64,000 nucleotides of DNA from Chloroflexota bacterium (lineage in GTDB: Bacteria > Chloroflexota > UBA11872). Location of the stretch: positions 1 to 64,000 of the forward strand of contig JAPOVQ010000010.1 in assembly GCA_026708035.1 (NCBI GenBank), given 5' to 3'. The translations under genes and the position numbers were made by a program. The notes under the pieces were generated by a model. That model was not told the DNA's origin, made no database searches, and saw only the letters and a list, made by a program, of their open reading frames with translations. Of this stretch, positions 8,601 through 15,841 are shown piece after piece; the stretch's first letter is position 1; every line of letters starts with the position of its first letter.

Positions 8601-9713
8601 CTATGCATTCAGAATGAGCTGCACGGTCACGTCGGTGAGGCGCCGGAGCTCGTCGTGCGGCATCGACTCGGCGACCGAGTGCACGTCGAGATACCCGACT
8701 GACAAGATCGCCGTCGCAATGCCCTTTTCGTTGAAGTTCTGCGCGTCGCTGCCGCCGTAGGTCGAGATATGACGCGGCGTTAGCCCGGCGGCGGCGATGG
8801 CGGTGTCGGCAAGCTGAATGGCCGGGTGGTCGTCGGCAAAGCTCGTGGCCTTGAAGCGGCCCCGCTGGGTGTAGTCCACGCGACCTCCGAGGTCCGCCGC
8901 GGCGTCCTCGCAGGCCTTGCGCATGGCCGCCATCTGCCGTTCGAGGGCGTCCTGGTCGAGGCTGCGCGCCTGCCCGACGAGCTTGCACTCCGGCGGCACG
9001 ATATTTGCGGCCTGGCCGCCCGAAACCACGCCCACGTTGGCGACCGTGACGTCGTCCACCTGCCCCAACGGCATGTTGTCCACCGCGCGCGCCTGCATGG
9101 CGATGGCATTGATCCCGTCACCCGCGGCGATGCCCGCGTGCGCGGCCCTGCCGTGAAAGACCGCCTCGAAGCCAAACGAGCCGGCCTGGTGGGTGACGAG
9201 ATCGCCGACGGGACCGCCCGCATCGAGGACGAATGCCACGCGCGACTCGATGTCGTTCGGGTCAAAGGCATCGGCCCCAAACTGCCCCACGTCTTCGCCC
9301 ACCGTAAGGACCACTTCGATCGGGCCGTGGTCCGCTCCGGCGTCATGGACCGCCAGCACCGCCTCGATGATGGCGGCCACGCCGGCCTTGTCGTCGGCTC
9401 CGAGCACGCTCGAACCGTCGGAGTAGACGGCGTCGTCCTTGACCACCGGACGCATATCGGGCGTGGGCTGCACCGTGTCCATGTGGGCGTTGAGCATGAT
9501 CGGCGCCGACGGCTTGCCCTTGGCCGGCCACTTGCCGATGAGGTTGCCGATCTCGTCCTGCGAGCAGATCACGCCAACGTCCTCCAGCAGCGGCTGCAGG
9601 ATCGCCACCACCCGGTTCTCGTTGCCCCAATAGCTGTCGACGCTGAGGATGTCGACGAAAATCTTGAGCAAGCGGTCAGGGTCGATGGCGACCGGGCCGG
9701 TTGGCGTTGTCAT
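8601..9713 (-). CDS. M20 family metallopeptidase (peptidase T/CPG2-like)
   Basis: A 370-residue zinc peptidase. It has the M20 metal motifs in order: LNAHMDTVQP (His and catalytic Asp), LGADDKAGVA (bridging Asp), VGEDVGQFGA (catalytic Glu pair region), a later Asp in VLDAGG and a C-terminal metal His in the DVHSVAES segment. A dimerisation domain (HGRAAHAG onward) interrupts the catalytic domain. It probably hydrolyses small peptides or acylated amino acids in the cytoplasm; no signal peptide is seen. It appears to head an operon with the TIM-barrel gene. Confidence 0.85.
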   Translation of the reverse strand: MTTPTGPVAIDPDRLLKIFVDILSVDSYWGNENRVVAILQPLLEDVGVICSQDEIGNLIGKWPAKGKPSAPIMLNAHMDTVQPTPDMRPVVKDDAVYSDGSSVLGADDKAGVAAIIEAVLAVHDAGADHGPIEVVLTVGEDVGQFGADAFDPNDIESRVAFVLDAGGPVGDLVTHQAGSFGFEAVFHGRAAHAGIAAGDGINAIAMQARAVDNMPLGQVDDVTVANVGVVSGGQAANIVPPECKLVGQARSLDQDALERQMAAMRKACEDAAADLGGRVDYTQRGRFKATSFADDHPAIQLADTAIAAAGLTPRHISTYGGSDAQNFNEKGIATAILSVGYLDVHSVAESMPHDELRRLTDVTVQLILNA

Positions 9714-9776
9714 GGCGAGGGTTGTCTCCAGGCGTGCGCGTGCCGCAGCTTGCCGCGTAGTGTGGCATTCAACTGG

Positions 9777-9929
9777 CTACGGCGTGCGCAGCTCACGGTC
9801 GTGAGCCGCAGGCGTCAGAATCCTGGTGCGAGGCCGGCGGCGGGCCTCGTCGATCAGCGACAAGACCCATTCAGCGCCATTCGGGCCGAAGCTCTCAAAT
9901 CTTCGCCGGATTGAGTCATCGCGCCACAC
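9777..9929 (-). CDS. Possible 50-residue protein downstream of the VapC-like toxin
   Basis: A short frame in the same direction as the toxin, beginning 13 nt after the toxin stop. The GTG at 9929 follows GGAGG at close spacing. The product is charged (RRRFESFGPNGAEWVLSLID, then Arg-rich). A perfect 7-bp hairpin (GCTCACG/CGTGAGC) lies near its 3' end. I do not recognise it, and it may be chance or the tail of a decayed gene. Confidence 0.22.
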   Translation of the reverse strand: MWRDDSIRRRFESFGPNGAEWVLSLIDEARRRPRTRILTPAAHDRELRTP

Positions 9930-9942
9930 CAGGGCCTCCAGT

Positions 9943-10347
9943 TCACTCAACGACCGGAACCGTTGCCGCGGCGGCCGCCTCTACGAGGCCAACATCGAGG
10001 GTCCCGAGAGTCGCGCGATGCCTTCGCGCCAGCTCCAGGTAAGTGGCGTCGTAGATCGATATGTGATGTGAACGTGCAAGCGCCACCACCGCGTCCAAAT
10101 CGGGCTCGGCGTCGGTGACAACCGACAACTGTCGCAGGGCGTTCAGCCGGTCGCTCATCCCGTTCGCCGTCAGGCGGCCGCAGCGCTCGGCGGTGACGAG
10201 CGCGTTTCGCACTTCAAGATGCCAAAGCTGCGGCACGAGCGCTCCGTCGCGCGATACACGCTCTGCCACGCGCAGGGCGCGTGGATCGAGCTCATCGTCC
10301 AGAAGCCAATCGCAGGCCACGGACGCATCGAGAACGAGTGTGCTCAC
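9943..10347 (-). CDS. PIN-domain ribonuclease toxin (VapC-like)
   Basis: A 134-residue PIN-domain protein. The N-terminal strand STLVLDASVACDWLL carries the first acidic residue, EVRNAL the second, and SIYDATYLELARR the third, followed by a short C-terminal strand LGTLD. These acidic residues bind Mg2+ in VapC-type RNases, which cleave tRNA or other RNAs when the antitoxin is lost. The GTG start at 10347 overlaps the antitoxin stop by 4 nt (ATGTGAGC context), the usual translational coupling of such pairs. Confidence 0.85.
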   Translation of the reverse strand: MSTLVLDASVACDWLLDDELDPRALRVAERVSRDGALVPQLWHLEVRNALVTAERCGRLTANGMSDRLNALRQLSVVTDAEPDLDAVVALARSHHISIYDATYLELARRHRATLGTLDVGLVEAAAAATVPVVE

Positions 10348-10595
10348 ATGCGATGCCCGGCATGACGTGCAGCCTGGATCTCGGCCCTCGACATTCCAGT
10401 CGGTTGCCATTGCGAGCGGGCCTGCATGAGCCGATCCATGGACTCCCGCCAGCGGGCGCGTTGCCCGATGGGCACTGGAGTGAGATGAGCAACCGCCGTG
10501 CCATGACGAGTGATCGCGATGGTTTCGCCGCTCTCCACCTGCCGCAGAAGCTCGGCCAGATGCGCCTTGGCATCGGTTGCTCGCACCTCGCGCAC
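10344..10595 (-). CDS. Phd/YefM-family antitoxin
   Basis: An 83-residue protein with the Phd/YefM signature: VRATDAKAHLAELLRQVESGETIAITRHGTAVAHLTPV (shown only as landmark; conserved core is AKAHLAELL and ITRHG). The N-terminal half should bind the operator DNA and repress the pair, and the C-terminal half should wrap the PIN toxin. The GTG start at 10595 is the only plausible one, because stop codons lie just upstream in frame. It overlaps the toxin start by 4 nt. Confidence 0.85.
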   Translation of the reverse strand: MREVRATDAKAHLAELLRQVESGETIAITRHGTAVAHLTPVPIGQRARWRESMDRLMQARSQWQPTGMSRAEIQAARHAGHRM

Positions 10596-11087
10596 GACGA
10601 ACTCACCAACTGGTTATTATGACCATTCCAAGCTATCACACCGGGGCGCCATGAATCACTGCGGCAATCCGATGATGGGGATGGACTAGGCAGCGACTGC
10701 AATGCAATCGTAGGAGAAGGCCGTGACACTTCCGCCAGGTGATCCGAGAGGCCAGCGTGAGCAAAGACGGTCGTGACGAAGGATTGAAGCAGCATCAGCG
10801 CATCGGAGCCGCTGAAAATCAGAGGCCCGACAAGCAAGCGCCCCGGAACACGCTGCGGTCCTTGCCGGACGATGCGACCTCGGCGAATCCGGACCTCGGC
10901 AGTTCCATTCGCGCCCGATTTGCGCCTCTCGGTGGCATCGAACTGGAGTTGCCGCCGCGTGAGCTCATTCGCAATCCGCCTCATTTCAACTGATCGTCCG
11001 GTGGCCACGCCAGCGGGCAAAGTCCTCCAAGGTTGCGGCGTCGACGTGATCGGCCCCTGGGCCGCGGACGGCTGACCGGTGCCGACC
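10596..11087. other. Intergenic region without a recognisable gene
   Basis: About 490 bp between the leftward toxin-antitoxin pair and the rightward flavoprotein. Frames are open on both strands, but the translations lack motifs and have Arg/Ser-rich shadow composition. It should hold the promoters of both flanking units; I see no convincing -35/-10 pair. Confidence 0.4.
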
Positions 11088-12230
11088 ATGTACGACGTCG
11101 TGATTGTCGGCGCTGGCGTGATGGGCAGCGCGACGGCCTATTGGCTCAGCCGGGCGGGCAAGCGCGTGGCGCTGCTGGACAAGTACAGCCCCGGCCACGT
11201 GCGGGCGTCGTCCGCCGACGAGTCCCGCATGGTGCGCTACCAGTACCGCGGGCAGACGCTCTACACCGAAATGGTCGCCGCGGCGGTGGAGCTGTGGAAG
11301 GAGTTCGACCGCCGGATGGGCACCGGCTTCTACCGCGAGCAGGGCGCCCTCGCCTTGCAGGCCCAGCCCGACAATCCGCCGTTCATGGAGGGCTACGAGG
11401 GGCTGCTCGAGCTCGGCTACGAGCCGCAGTGGCTCGACGGGGACGACGTGCGGCGGCGGTATCCCCACTTCACGAACATCGACTCCGGGTACCTGCTGGA
11501 GGGCCTGGGCGGCTATGTGGCCGCGAGATCCGCGACGCAGGCGCTTGCCGAAGCGGCCGCGGAGCTTGGCGCCGACCTGCGGACCGGCGCCGAGGTTGCG
11601 GAGTTGCGCGAGTCAGGCGGCCGCGTCACGCGGGCGATCACCCGAGACGGGCGCGCGTTCGAAGCCGAGGTCTTCGTGATTGCCGCGGGACCGTGGACTC
11701 CGAAGCTGCTGCCCGAGCTTTCGATTCCCATTCGGTCCACCGCCGAGCGGCTCCACTTCCTCACGCCCCCCGACCGCGACGCCTACTCGTATCCCCGACT
11801 GCCGCCATTTTTTGTAATGGACACGAACTTCTACGGGTTTCCGGTGCACTGGCGCGGCTGCGTGAAGGTGGCCGACGACACCATCGGCGCGACGTTCGAT
11901 CCCGACCGCGACCGCGAGCACGACGACCCCGAAGCACTGGCGAAGCTGCGGGACTTCCTGCGCCGCCACATGCCCGACCTCGGTGAGGCGGAGGTGGTCT
12001 ACAGCAAGACCTGCACCTATTCCATGACACCCGACTCCGACTTTGTGATCGACTTCTTGCCGGATCGAGAAAACGCCATCGTGGCGGCGGGATTCTCGGG
12101 ACACGGATTCAAGTTCGGCATCCTGATCGGCCAGACATTGGCGGACCTCGCCGTTCGCGGCGCCACGCGCTGGGACCTGACGCGTTTTCGCTTGGACCGC
12201 GAACCGGTTTCCATGAACGGGCACTGGTAG
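11088..12230 (+). CDS. FAD-dependent amine oxidoreductase, monomeric sarcosine oxidase/N-methyltryptophan oxidase-like
   Basis: A 380-residue DAO-family flavoprotein. It opens with the dinucleotide-binding motif DVVIVGAGVMGSATAYWLS and an acidic strand end LLDKYSPGH. The end matches monomeric sarcosine oxidase closely: a Lys in GCVKVADD (the O2-activating Lys position), Cys in KTCTYSMTPDSDFVID (position of covalent 8-S-cysteinyl FAD), and AAGFSGHGFKFG. It should oxidatively demethylate an N-methyl amino acid. A GTG three codons upstream (11079) is an alternative start. It is convergent with the M19 homologue. Confidence 0.85.
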   Translation: MYDVVIVGAGVMGSATAYWLSRAGKRVALLDKYSPGHVRASSADESRMVRYQYRGQTLYTEMVAAAVELWKEFDRRMGTGFYREQGALALQAQPDNPPFMEGYEGLLELGYEPQWLDGDDVRRRYPHFTNIDSGYLLEGLGGYVAARSATQALAEAAAELGADLRTGAEVAELRESGGRVTRAITRDGRAFEAEVFVIAAGPWTPKLLPELSIPIRSTAERLHFLTPPDRDAYSYPRLPPFFVMDTNFYGFPVHWRGCVKVADDTIGATFDPDRDREHDDPEALAKLRDFLRRHMPDLGEAEVVYSKTCTYSMTPDSDFVIDFLPDRENAIVAAGFSGHGFKFGILIGQTLADLAVRGATRWDLTRFRLDREPVSMNGHW

Positions 12231-12252
12231 CGCCGGCACTCCTCACCGGCGA

Positions 12253-13275
12253 TCAGTCGTCGCGCCAGACCTCGCCGAAGAGCCGCAGCCAATTCCCGCC
12301 CAGGATCTTGCGCGCCGCGTCTTCGCTGTAGCCCCGCCGCAGCAGGCCCTCGGCCACGTTCACGAATTCCAGCGGATTGGCGAAGCCCTGCAGGAGACGG
12401 AAGGGTTGCGGCACGTCGCCTGAATCGAGATAGGGCTCGCGGCCATGCGACGCCCCGATCCAGTCGAACCACTCGAGCGATCGTCCCATGCAGAAGTCCG
12501 TGCCGATGGCCACCTGGTCGTCGCCGACCATGTCCACCAGGTAGTCGACGGCATCCAGGTAGTCGTCCAGCGTCGAGTCGTAGCCATGGCGGTGGTGCGC
12601 CGGAAACGCATTGGCGCCGACGATGCCGCCGCAGCTGGTGAGAGCGCGAATCGCCTCGTCGGTCTTGTTGCGGGGATAGTCGGTCTGAGAGCGCGCGTTG
12701 GCGTGCGTGAACGCCACGGGCTGCTCCGAGTGCTCGATTGTCTCCAGCACCGTGCGGTCGCCCACGTGCGAGAGATCGATGAGGATGCCCAGCCGGTTCA
12801 TCTCGCGAATCGCCGCCAGGCCGATGACGCTCAAGCCGTCGTCATGGCGCTCCCAGCAGCCGTTGCCGAAGAGGTTCCGCTCGTTGTACGTGAGTTGGAC
12901 GATGCGCACCCCGAGCGCGTGGAATAGGCGGAAGCGCCGCACGTCATTGCCCACCGGCGCGGCGTTTTGCCAACCCAGAATGATGCCGGCGCGCCCTTCA
13001 GCCTTGGCGGCGTGAATGTCGGCCACGCAGCGCACCGGGCGGATGTAGTCCGCAGAGTCGTCGAACCAGCGCAGCCAGGCGGTGATGTTGGCGAGGGTTT
13101 CCTCGAATCCCTCCCAAATCGCACAGGTGGCGTTGACGGCCGTCACTCCTCCGTCGCGCAGATCGCGGAAGACCTGCTCGTCGCCCCAGTTGCTGGTGTC
13201 GAGACCGTCGATCACGACGGCTTCGCCGAAGAGGCGGCGGGCCGCGGCGCTTGCGACCCATGGTTCAGTCGTCAT
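12253..13275 (-). CDS. Peptidase M19 (membrane dipeptidase) homologue with an incomplete metal site
   Basis: A 340-residue TIM-barrel of the M19 renal dipeptidase family. Conserved parts are LGVRIVQLTYNERNLFGNGC, the two metal His residues in DLSHVGDRT and FTHANARS, and IGTDFCMG. The first-strand ligands are missing: the family DGHND is DGLDT here, and the bridging Glu strand reads ILGWQNAAP. This resembles a bacterial subfamily of M19-like proteins with altered ligands, so dipeptidase activity should not be assumed. The ATG at 13275 follows a GAGAA ribosome site; the upstream in-frame ATG at 13302 is less likely. Confidence 0.8.
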   Translation of the reverse strand: MTTEPWVASAAARRLFGEAVVIDGLDTSNWGDEQVFRDLRDGGVTAVNATCAIWEGFEETLANITAWLRWFDDSADYIRPVRCVADIHAAKAEGRAGIILGWQNAAPVGNDVRRFRLFHALGVRIVQLTYNERNLFGNGCWERHDDGLSVIGLAAIREMNRLGILIDLSHVGDRTVLETIEHSEQPVAFTHANARSQTDYPRNKTDEAIRALTSCGGIVGANAFPAHHRHGYDSTLDDYLDAVDYLVDMVGDDQVAIGTDFCMGRSLEWFDWIGASHGREPYLDSGDVPQPFRLLQGFANPLEFVNVAEGLLRRGYSEDAARKILGGNWLRLFGEVWRDD

Positions 13276-13556
13276 GGCGTTCTCTTTCTCGGTCGGCCTC
13301 ATCGGTTCACTCGCCGTGGGCGAGGATAGCGGGCTTCCGACGGGCCGGACGATTGCGAGGTGCGCGCCTGGTTTCCAGCTTCGGCTGGTCTGGCAAGGCC
13401 GGCAGAAGTCCAGAATCAAGCCGAGGCATTGACCCAGTCGGCATCGGCCGCACGCCGAAGTACGCCTTTCGAGACCTCATTTCTGTAGTACTCTGGCGCC
13501 CGCATCCGCCGCGGGCGAGAGCAGCCTTACGACGGCTGCTCAGAGGGGATTCGAAC

Positions 13557-13850
13557 ATGGTGCCGACGAAGGGGTCTGTCGCCGAAGTACTCACGCCAGC
13601 AAGCGCCCAGACGGCGCTTCGCTTGATGTCAATGGCAGCCGTCGCGGCGTTGCTCGCCATGGCGTTCACGATGTTTGGCGCCGGACGGGTCTCGGCGGGC
13701 CACCCGGATTGCCAGTTCGTGCTTGGCTTCGAGGCGCTTCAGGCCGCCATTCCGGACGCCGTTGGCGACTGCCTGGAGAACGAGAATCACGATCCGAGCG
13801 ACCGGATTACGCGCCAGCAAACCACCCGCGGGGTCTGCAGCAGCGGCTGA
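13557..13850 (+). pseudogene. Secreted-protein N-terminus, cut by an internal deletion with frameshift
   Basis: A 97-residue frame with GGGGA 7 nt before the ATG and a signal peptide (LRLMSMAAVAALLAMAFTMFGAGRVSAG). After it comes CQFVLGFEALQAAIPDAVGDC and ...QQTTRG, which I recognise as the start of a secreted domain that normally continues QQTTGGLLVWRKADN...GLQQRLNTQRFPWE. The middle is absent, and GLQQRLSIERFPWE reappears in the next frame at about 13836-13877, just before the Cache-like protein. This looks like one secreted sensor gene broken by a deletion that changed frame. A genuine short protein is possible. Confidence 0.55.
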
Positions 13851-13882
13851 GCATCGAGCGGTTCCCCTGGGAGCCGGCATCG

Positions 13883-15427
13883 ATGGCCGTTGGCGCCGAC
13901 GCCGAGGCAGACGCGCAGACGATGGCGTATGTTTCGGCGGCCATTGCCAAGTACGACGAGGACGGCCTGGCGGCCACCGTCGAGTTCTACAACAGCGAGG
14001 CGAGCATCGAGGGCGATCGCTCGCTGCTCATGGTCGACCGATCAAGCTTGACCGTCTTAGTCGCGCCAATCTTCGGCAACCTGGTTGGGGTGACGCTGCC
14101 ACCCGCTCACTCACTGACCCGGCTTGTCCGCGGCGTGGCCGATAGCGGGTGGGTCAATCACTTGCAGACGAATCCCGCGACCGGCCAGCGCGATTCCAAG
14201 CGAAGCTACTTCGTGCTCCACGACGGCGTCGTCTTTGGATCTGGACACTTCTCGGTCCGGGCGAACCTCGCGGGAATCATTCGCGAGTACGTGAGCAACG
14301 CCATCGGGCACTACCAGACGGAAGGCCTGGACGCGACCATCGACTTCTACAACAGCCGCGAGAGCGTTGACGGCGAGCTGTACCTGTTCCTGATGGATGC
14401 CGACGACATCTATCTCGCCCATCCGATCTTTCCCCACCTGATCGGCACGGACGTGAAGGACGTCGTGGGATCCAACGGCTATGAGCTCGGGATCGAGATC
14501 GCCAAAGCCACTGCCGAGGGGCACTGGGTCGAGTACTTGTGGCCCAACCCGGTGACGGGTCGGGAAGAGCCCAAGACCACCTGGGTGGTTCGGCACGAGG
14601 GTCTGATCTTTGCCTCCGGCTACTACACGCCGGATCCCATGGCAGAGCCACCGGCTTGGCTCAACGCGGATCCGCGCGAATACACGGTCGAGTACGTGCA
14701 GCGGGCCATCGCGCGTTACGAGCGCGACGGCCTGGAGTCGATGACGAACTTCTACAACAGCACGGCGGCCTTCGAAGGGCAGTTCTACCTGTTCGCGATG
14801 GATGCGAACGACATCTACTTCATCCATCCGCTCTTCCCGCGTCTGATCGGCACCGACATCAAGGACGTTGTCGGGTCTGACGGGTTTGAGCTCGGGAAGG
14901 CGATCGCGGAGGCGACGGAGGAAGGCATCTGGGTCGAATACCTGTGGCCGCACCCGGTGACGCTGCAGGAAGCCCCCAAGGTCACCTTTGCCATCCGACA
15001 CGACGGACGGATCTTCGCCTCGGGCTACTACCCGGCGGCCGAGGACCCGGAGGCGCACACGATGGCCTACGTGCAGGCGGCGATCGATCGCTACGAGGCC
15101 GACGGCCTGGAGGCAACGGTTGCCCACTACAACACCTCGGAGAGCTTTGACGGCGCCTCGTTCCTGTTCCTCGTCGACGAGAACGACCTCTACCTGGTGC
15201 ACCCGTTGCTGCCGCAGCGGATCGGCACCGACGTGAAGCTGCTGCGGGCGCGCGGGCTCGACGGCGTGGTGTTCAACTACGGCGAACAGATTGCCGGCGT
15301 GACCGAGGAGGGACGCTGGTTCCACATCTTGCGTCCGTCGGCGCAGGGCACGGGCAGCGCGGCGCACGCGTGGGTAATTCGACACGACGGCCTGATCTTC
15401 GGGTCGGCGTACTTCGACGATGAGTAG
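13883..15427 (+). CDS. Four-repeat Cache-like ligand-binding protein
   Basis: About 514 residues made of four tandem units of 110-130 residues, starting near 13919, 14271, 14681 and 15055. Each has an amphipathic helix (YVQRAIARYERDGLE-type), FYNS, a strand with LFLMDADDIYLAHP, LIGTD(V/I)KD, a WVEYLWPNP strand and a final IRHDG(L/R)IFASGYY. This is the pattern of single Cache/PAS-like extracellular sensor domains. There is no membrane anchor or output domain, so it probably binds small molecules outside the cell. It lacks its own signal peptide; the one at 13557 is in another frame. The frame stays open back to 13709. Confidence 0.7.
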   Translation: MAVGADAEADAQTMAYVSAAIAKYDEDGLAATVEFYNSEASIEGDRSLLMVDRSSLTVLVAPIFGNLVGVTLPPAHSLTRLVRGVADSGWVNHLQTNPATGQRDSKRSYFVLHDGVVFGSGHFSVRANLAGIIREYVSNAIGHYQTEGLDATIDFYNSRESVDGELYLFLMDADDIYLAHPIFPHLIGTDVKDVVGSNGYELGIEIAKATAEGHWVEYLWPNPVTGREEPKTTWVVRHEGLIFASGYYTPDPMAEPPAWLNADPREYTVEYVQRAIARYERDGLESMTNFYNSTAAFEGQFYLFAMDANDIYFIHPLFPRLIGTDIKDVVGSDGFELGKAIAEATEEGIWVEYLWPHPVTLQEAPKVTFAIRHDGRIFASGYYPAAEDPEAHTMAYVQAAIDRYEADGLEATVAHYNTSESFDGASFLFLVDENDLYLVHPLLPQRIGTDVKLLRARGLDGVVFNYGEQIAGVTEEGRWFHILRPSAQGTGSAAHAWVIRHDGLIFGSAYFDDE

Positions 15428-15435
15428 CGCCTAGG

Positions 15436-15462
15436 CGGACGCTCGGCGCGGTCGAGCGTCCG
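15436..15462. other. 10-bp perfect hairpin after the Cache-repeat gene
   Basis: CGGACGCTCG (15436-15445) pairs exactly with CGAGCGTCCG (15453-15462) across a 7-nt loop. It sits just upstream of the larger terminator hairpin; the two probably act together. Confidence 0.5.
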
Positions 15463-15467
15463 ATTGA

Positions 15468-15507
15468 GCACCGGGCCGGCGGTCGACACCGCCGGCCCGG
15501 TGCTTTC
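15468..15507 (+). terminator. Strong intrinsic terminator of the Cache-repeat gene
   Basis: A 16-bp perfect GC-rich stem (15468-15483 with 15488-15503) with a CGAC tetraloop is followed by TTTCTCG, 40 bp after the stop codon. The short T-run is typical of high-GC genomes. It should end transcription of the secreted/Cache locus. Confidence 0.8.
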
Positions 15508-15841
15508 TCGTGCAATGGAGACCTGTGCATCGTTGGTCATCAACCCTTGCCCAAGCCTCGAATCACCCTGGCCCCCGAATCAAGTACGGGCAAGCTCCGA
15601 CCCTTTCCCATCAAGAAGCCTTTGCGAAATCCGGTAGGGGCGAGCTTTAGACCCTCCGACGCCAAACATCCGGCGCTCCTTCAGACTCGACCGGACTGGA
15701 TTCCGGCTTTCGCCGGAACGACGAATGGGACTAGCCAAGGTCTCCTAGGTGGGGCAGACACGCGTCGGGGGACTTGCCGAAGGCCGAGTCCCGAGGAGGC
15801 CGATCGCTATCCGCGGTGTTTGCGGCCGCGGCGGCAGGCGC
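15508..15841. repeat. Intergenic repeat-like sequence
   Basis: No gene is seen. The segment holds short elements of the dispersed-repeat type: GTACGGGCAAGCTCCGACCC near 15580, GTAGGGGCGAGCTTTAGACC near 15633, and a GGATTCCGGCTTTCGCCGG hairpin near 15700. Such elements are common intergenic mobile-like repeats in many genomes; I see only single copies in this window, so the call is tentative. Confidence 0.3.

Noticed and set aside
8826-9914. 362-codon plus-strand frame opposite the M20 peptidase
   Set aside because: Shadow frame; the minus strand shows all the M20 metal motifs.
10292-11089. 265-codon minus-strand frame upstream of the antitoxin
   Set aside because: It overlaps the antitoxin in another frame and has no recognisable domain or ribosome site.
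15690-15730. Intrinsic terminator for the NCS2 permease gene
   Set aside because: The GGATTCCGGCTTTCGCCGGAA hairpin is of the dispersed-repeat kind, lies about 120 bp past the stop and has no T-run on the minus strand.
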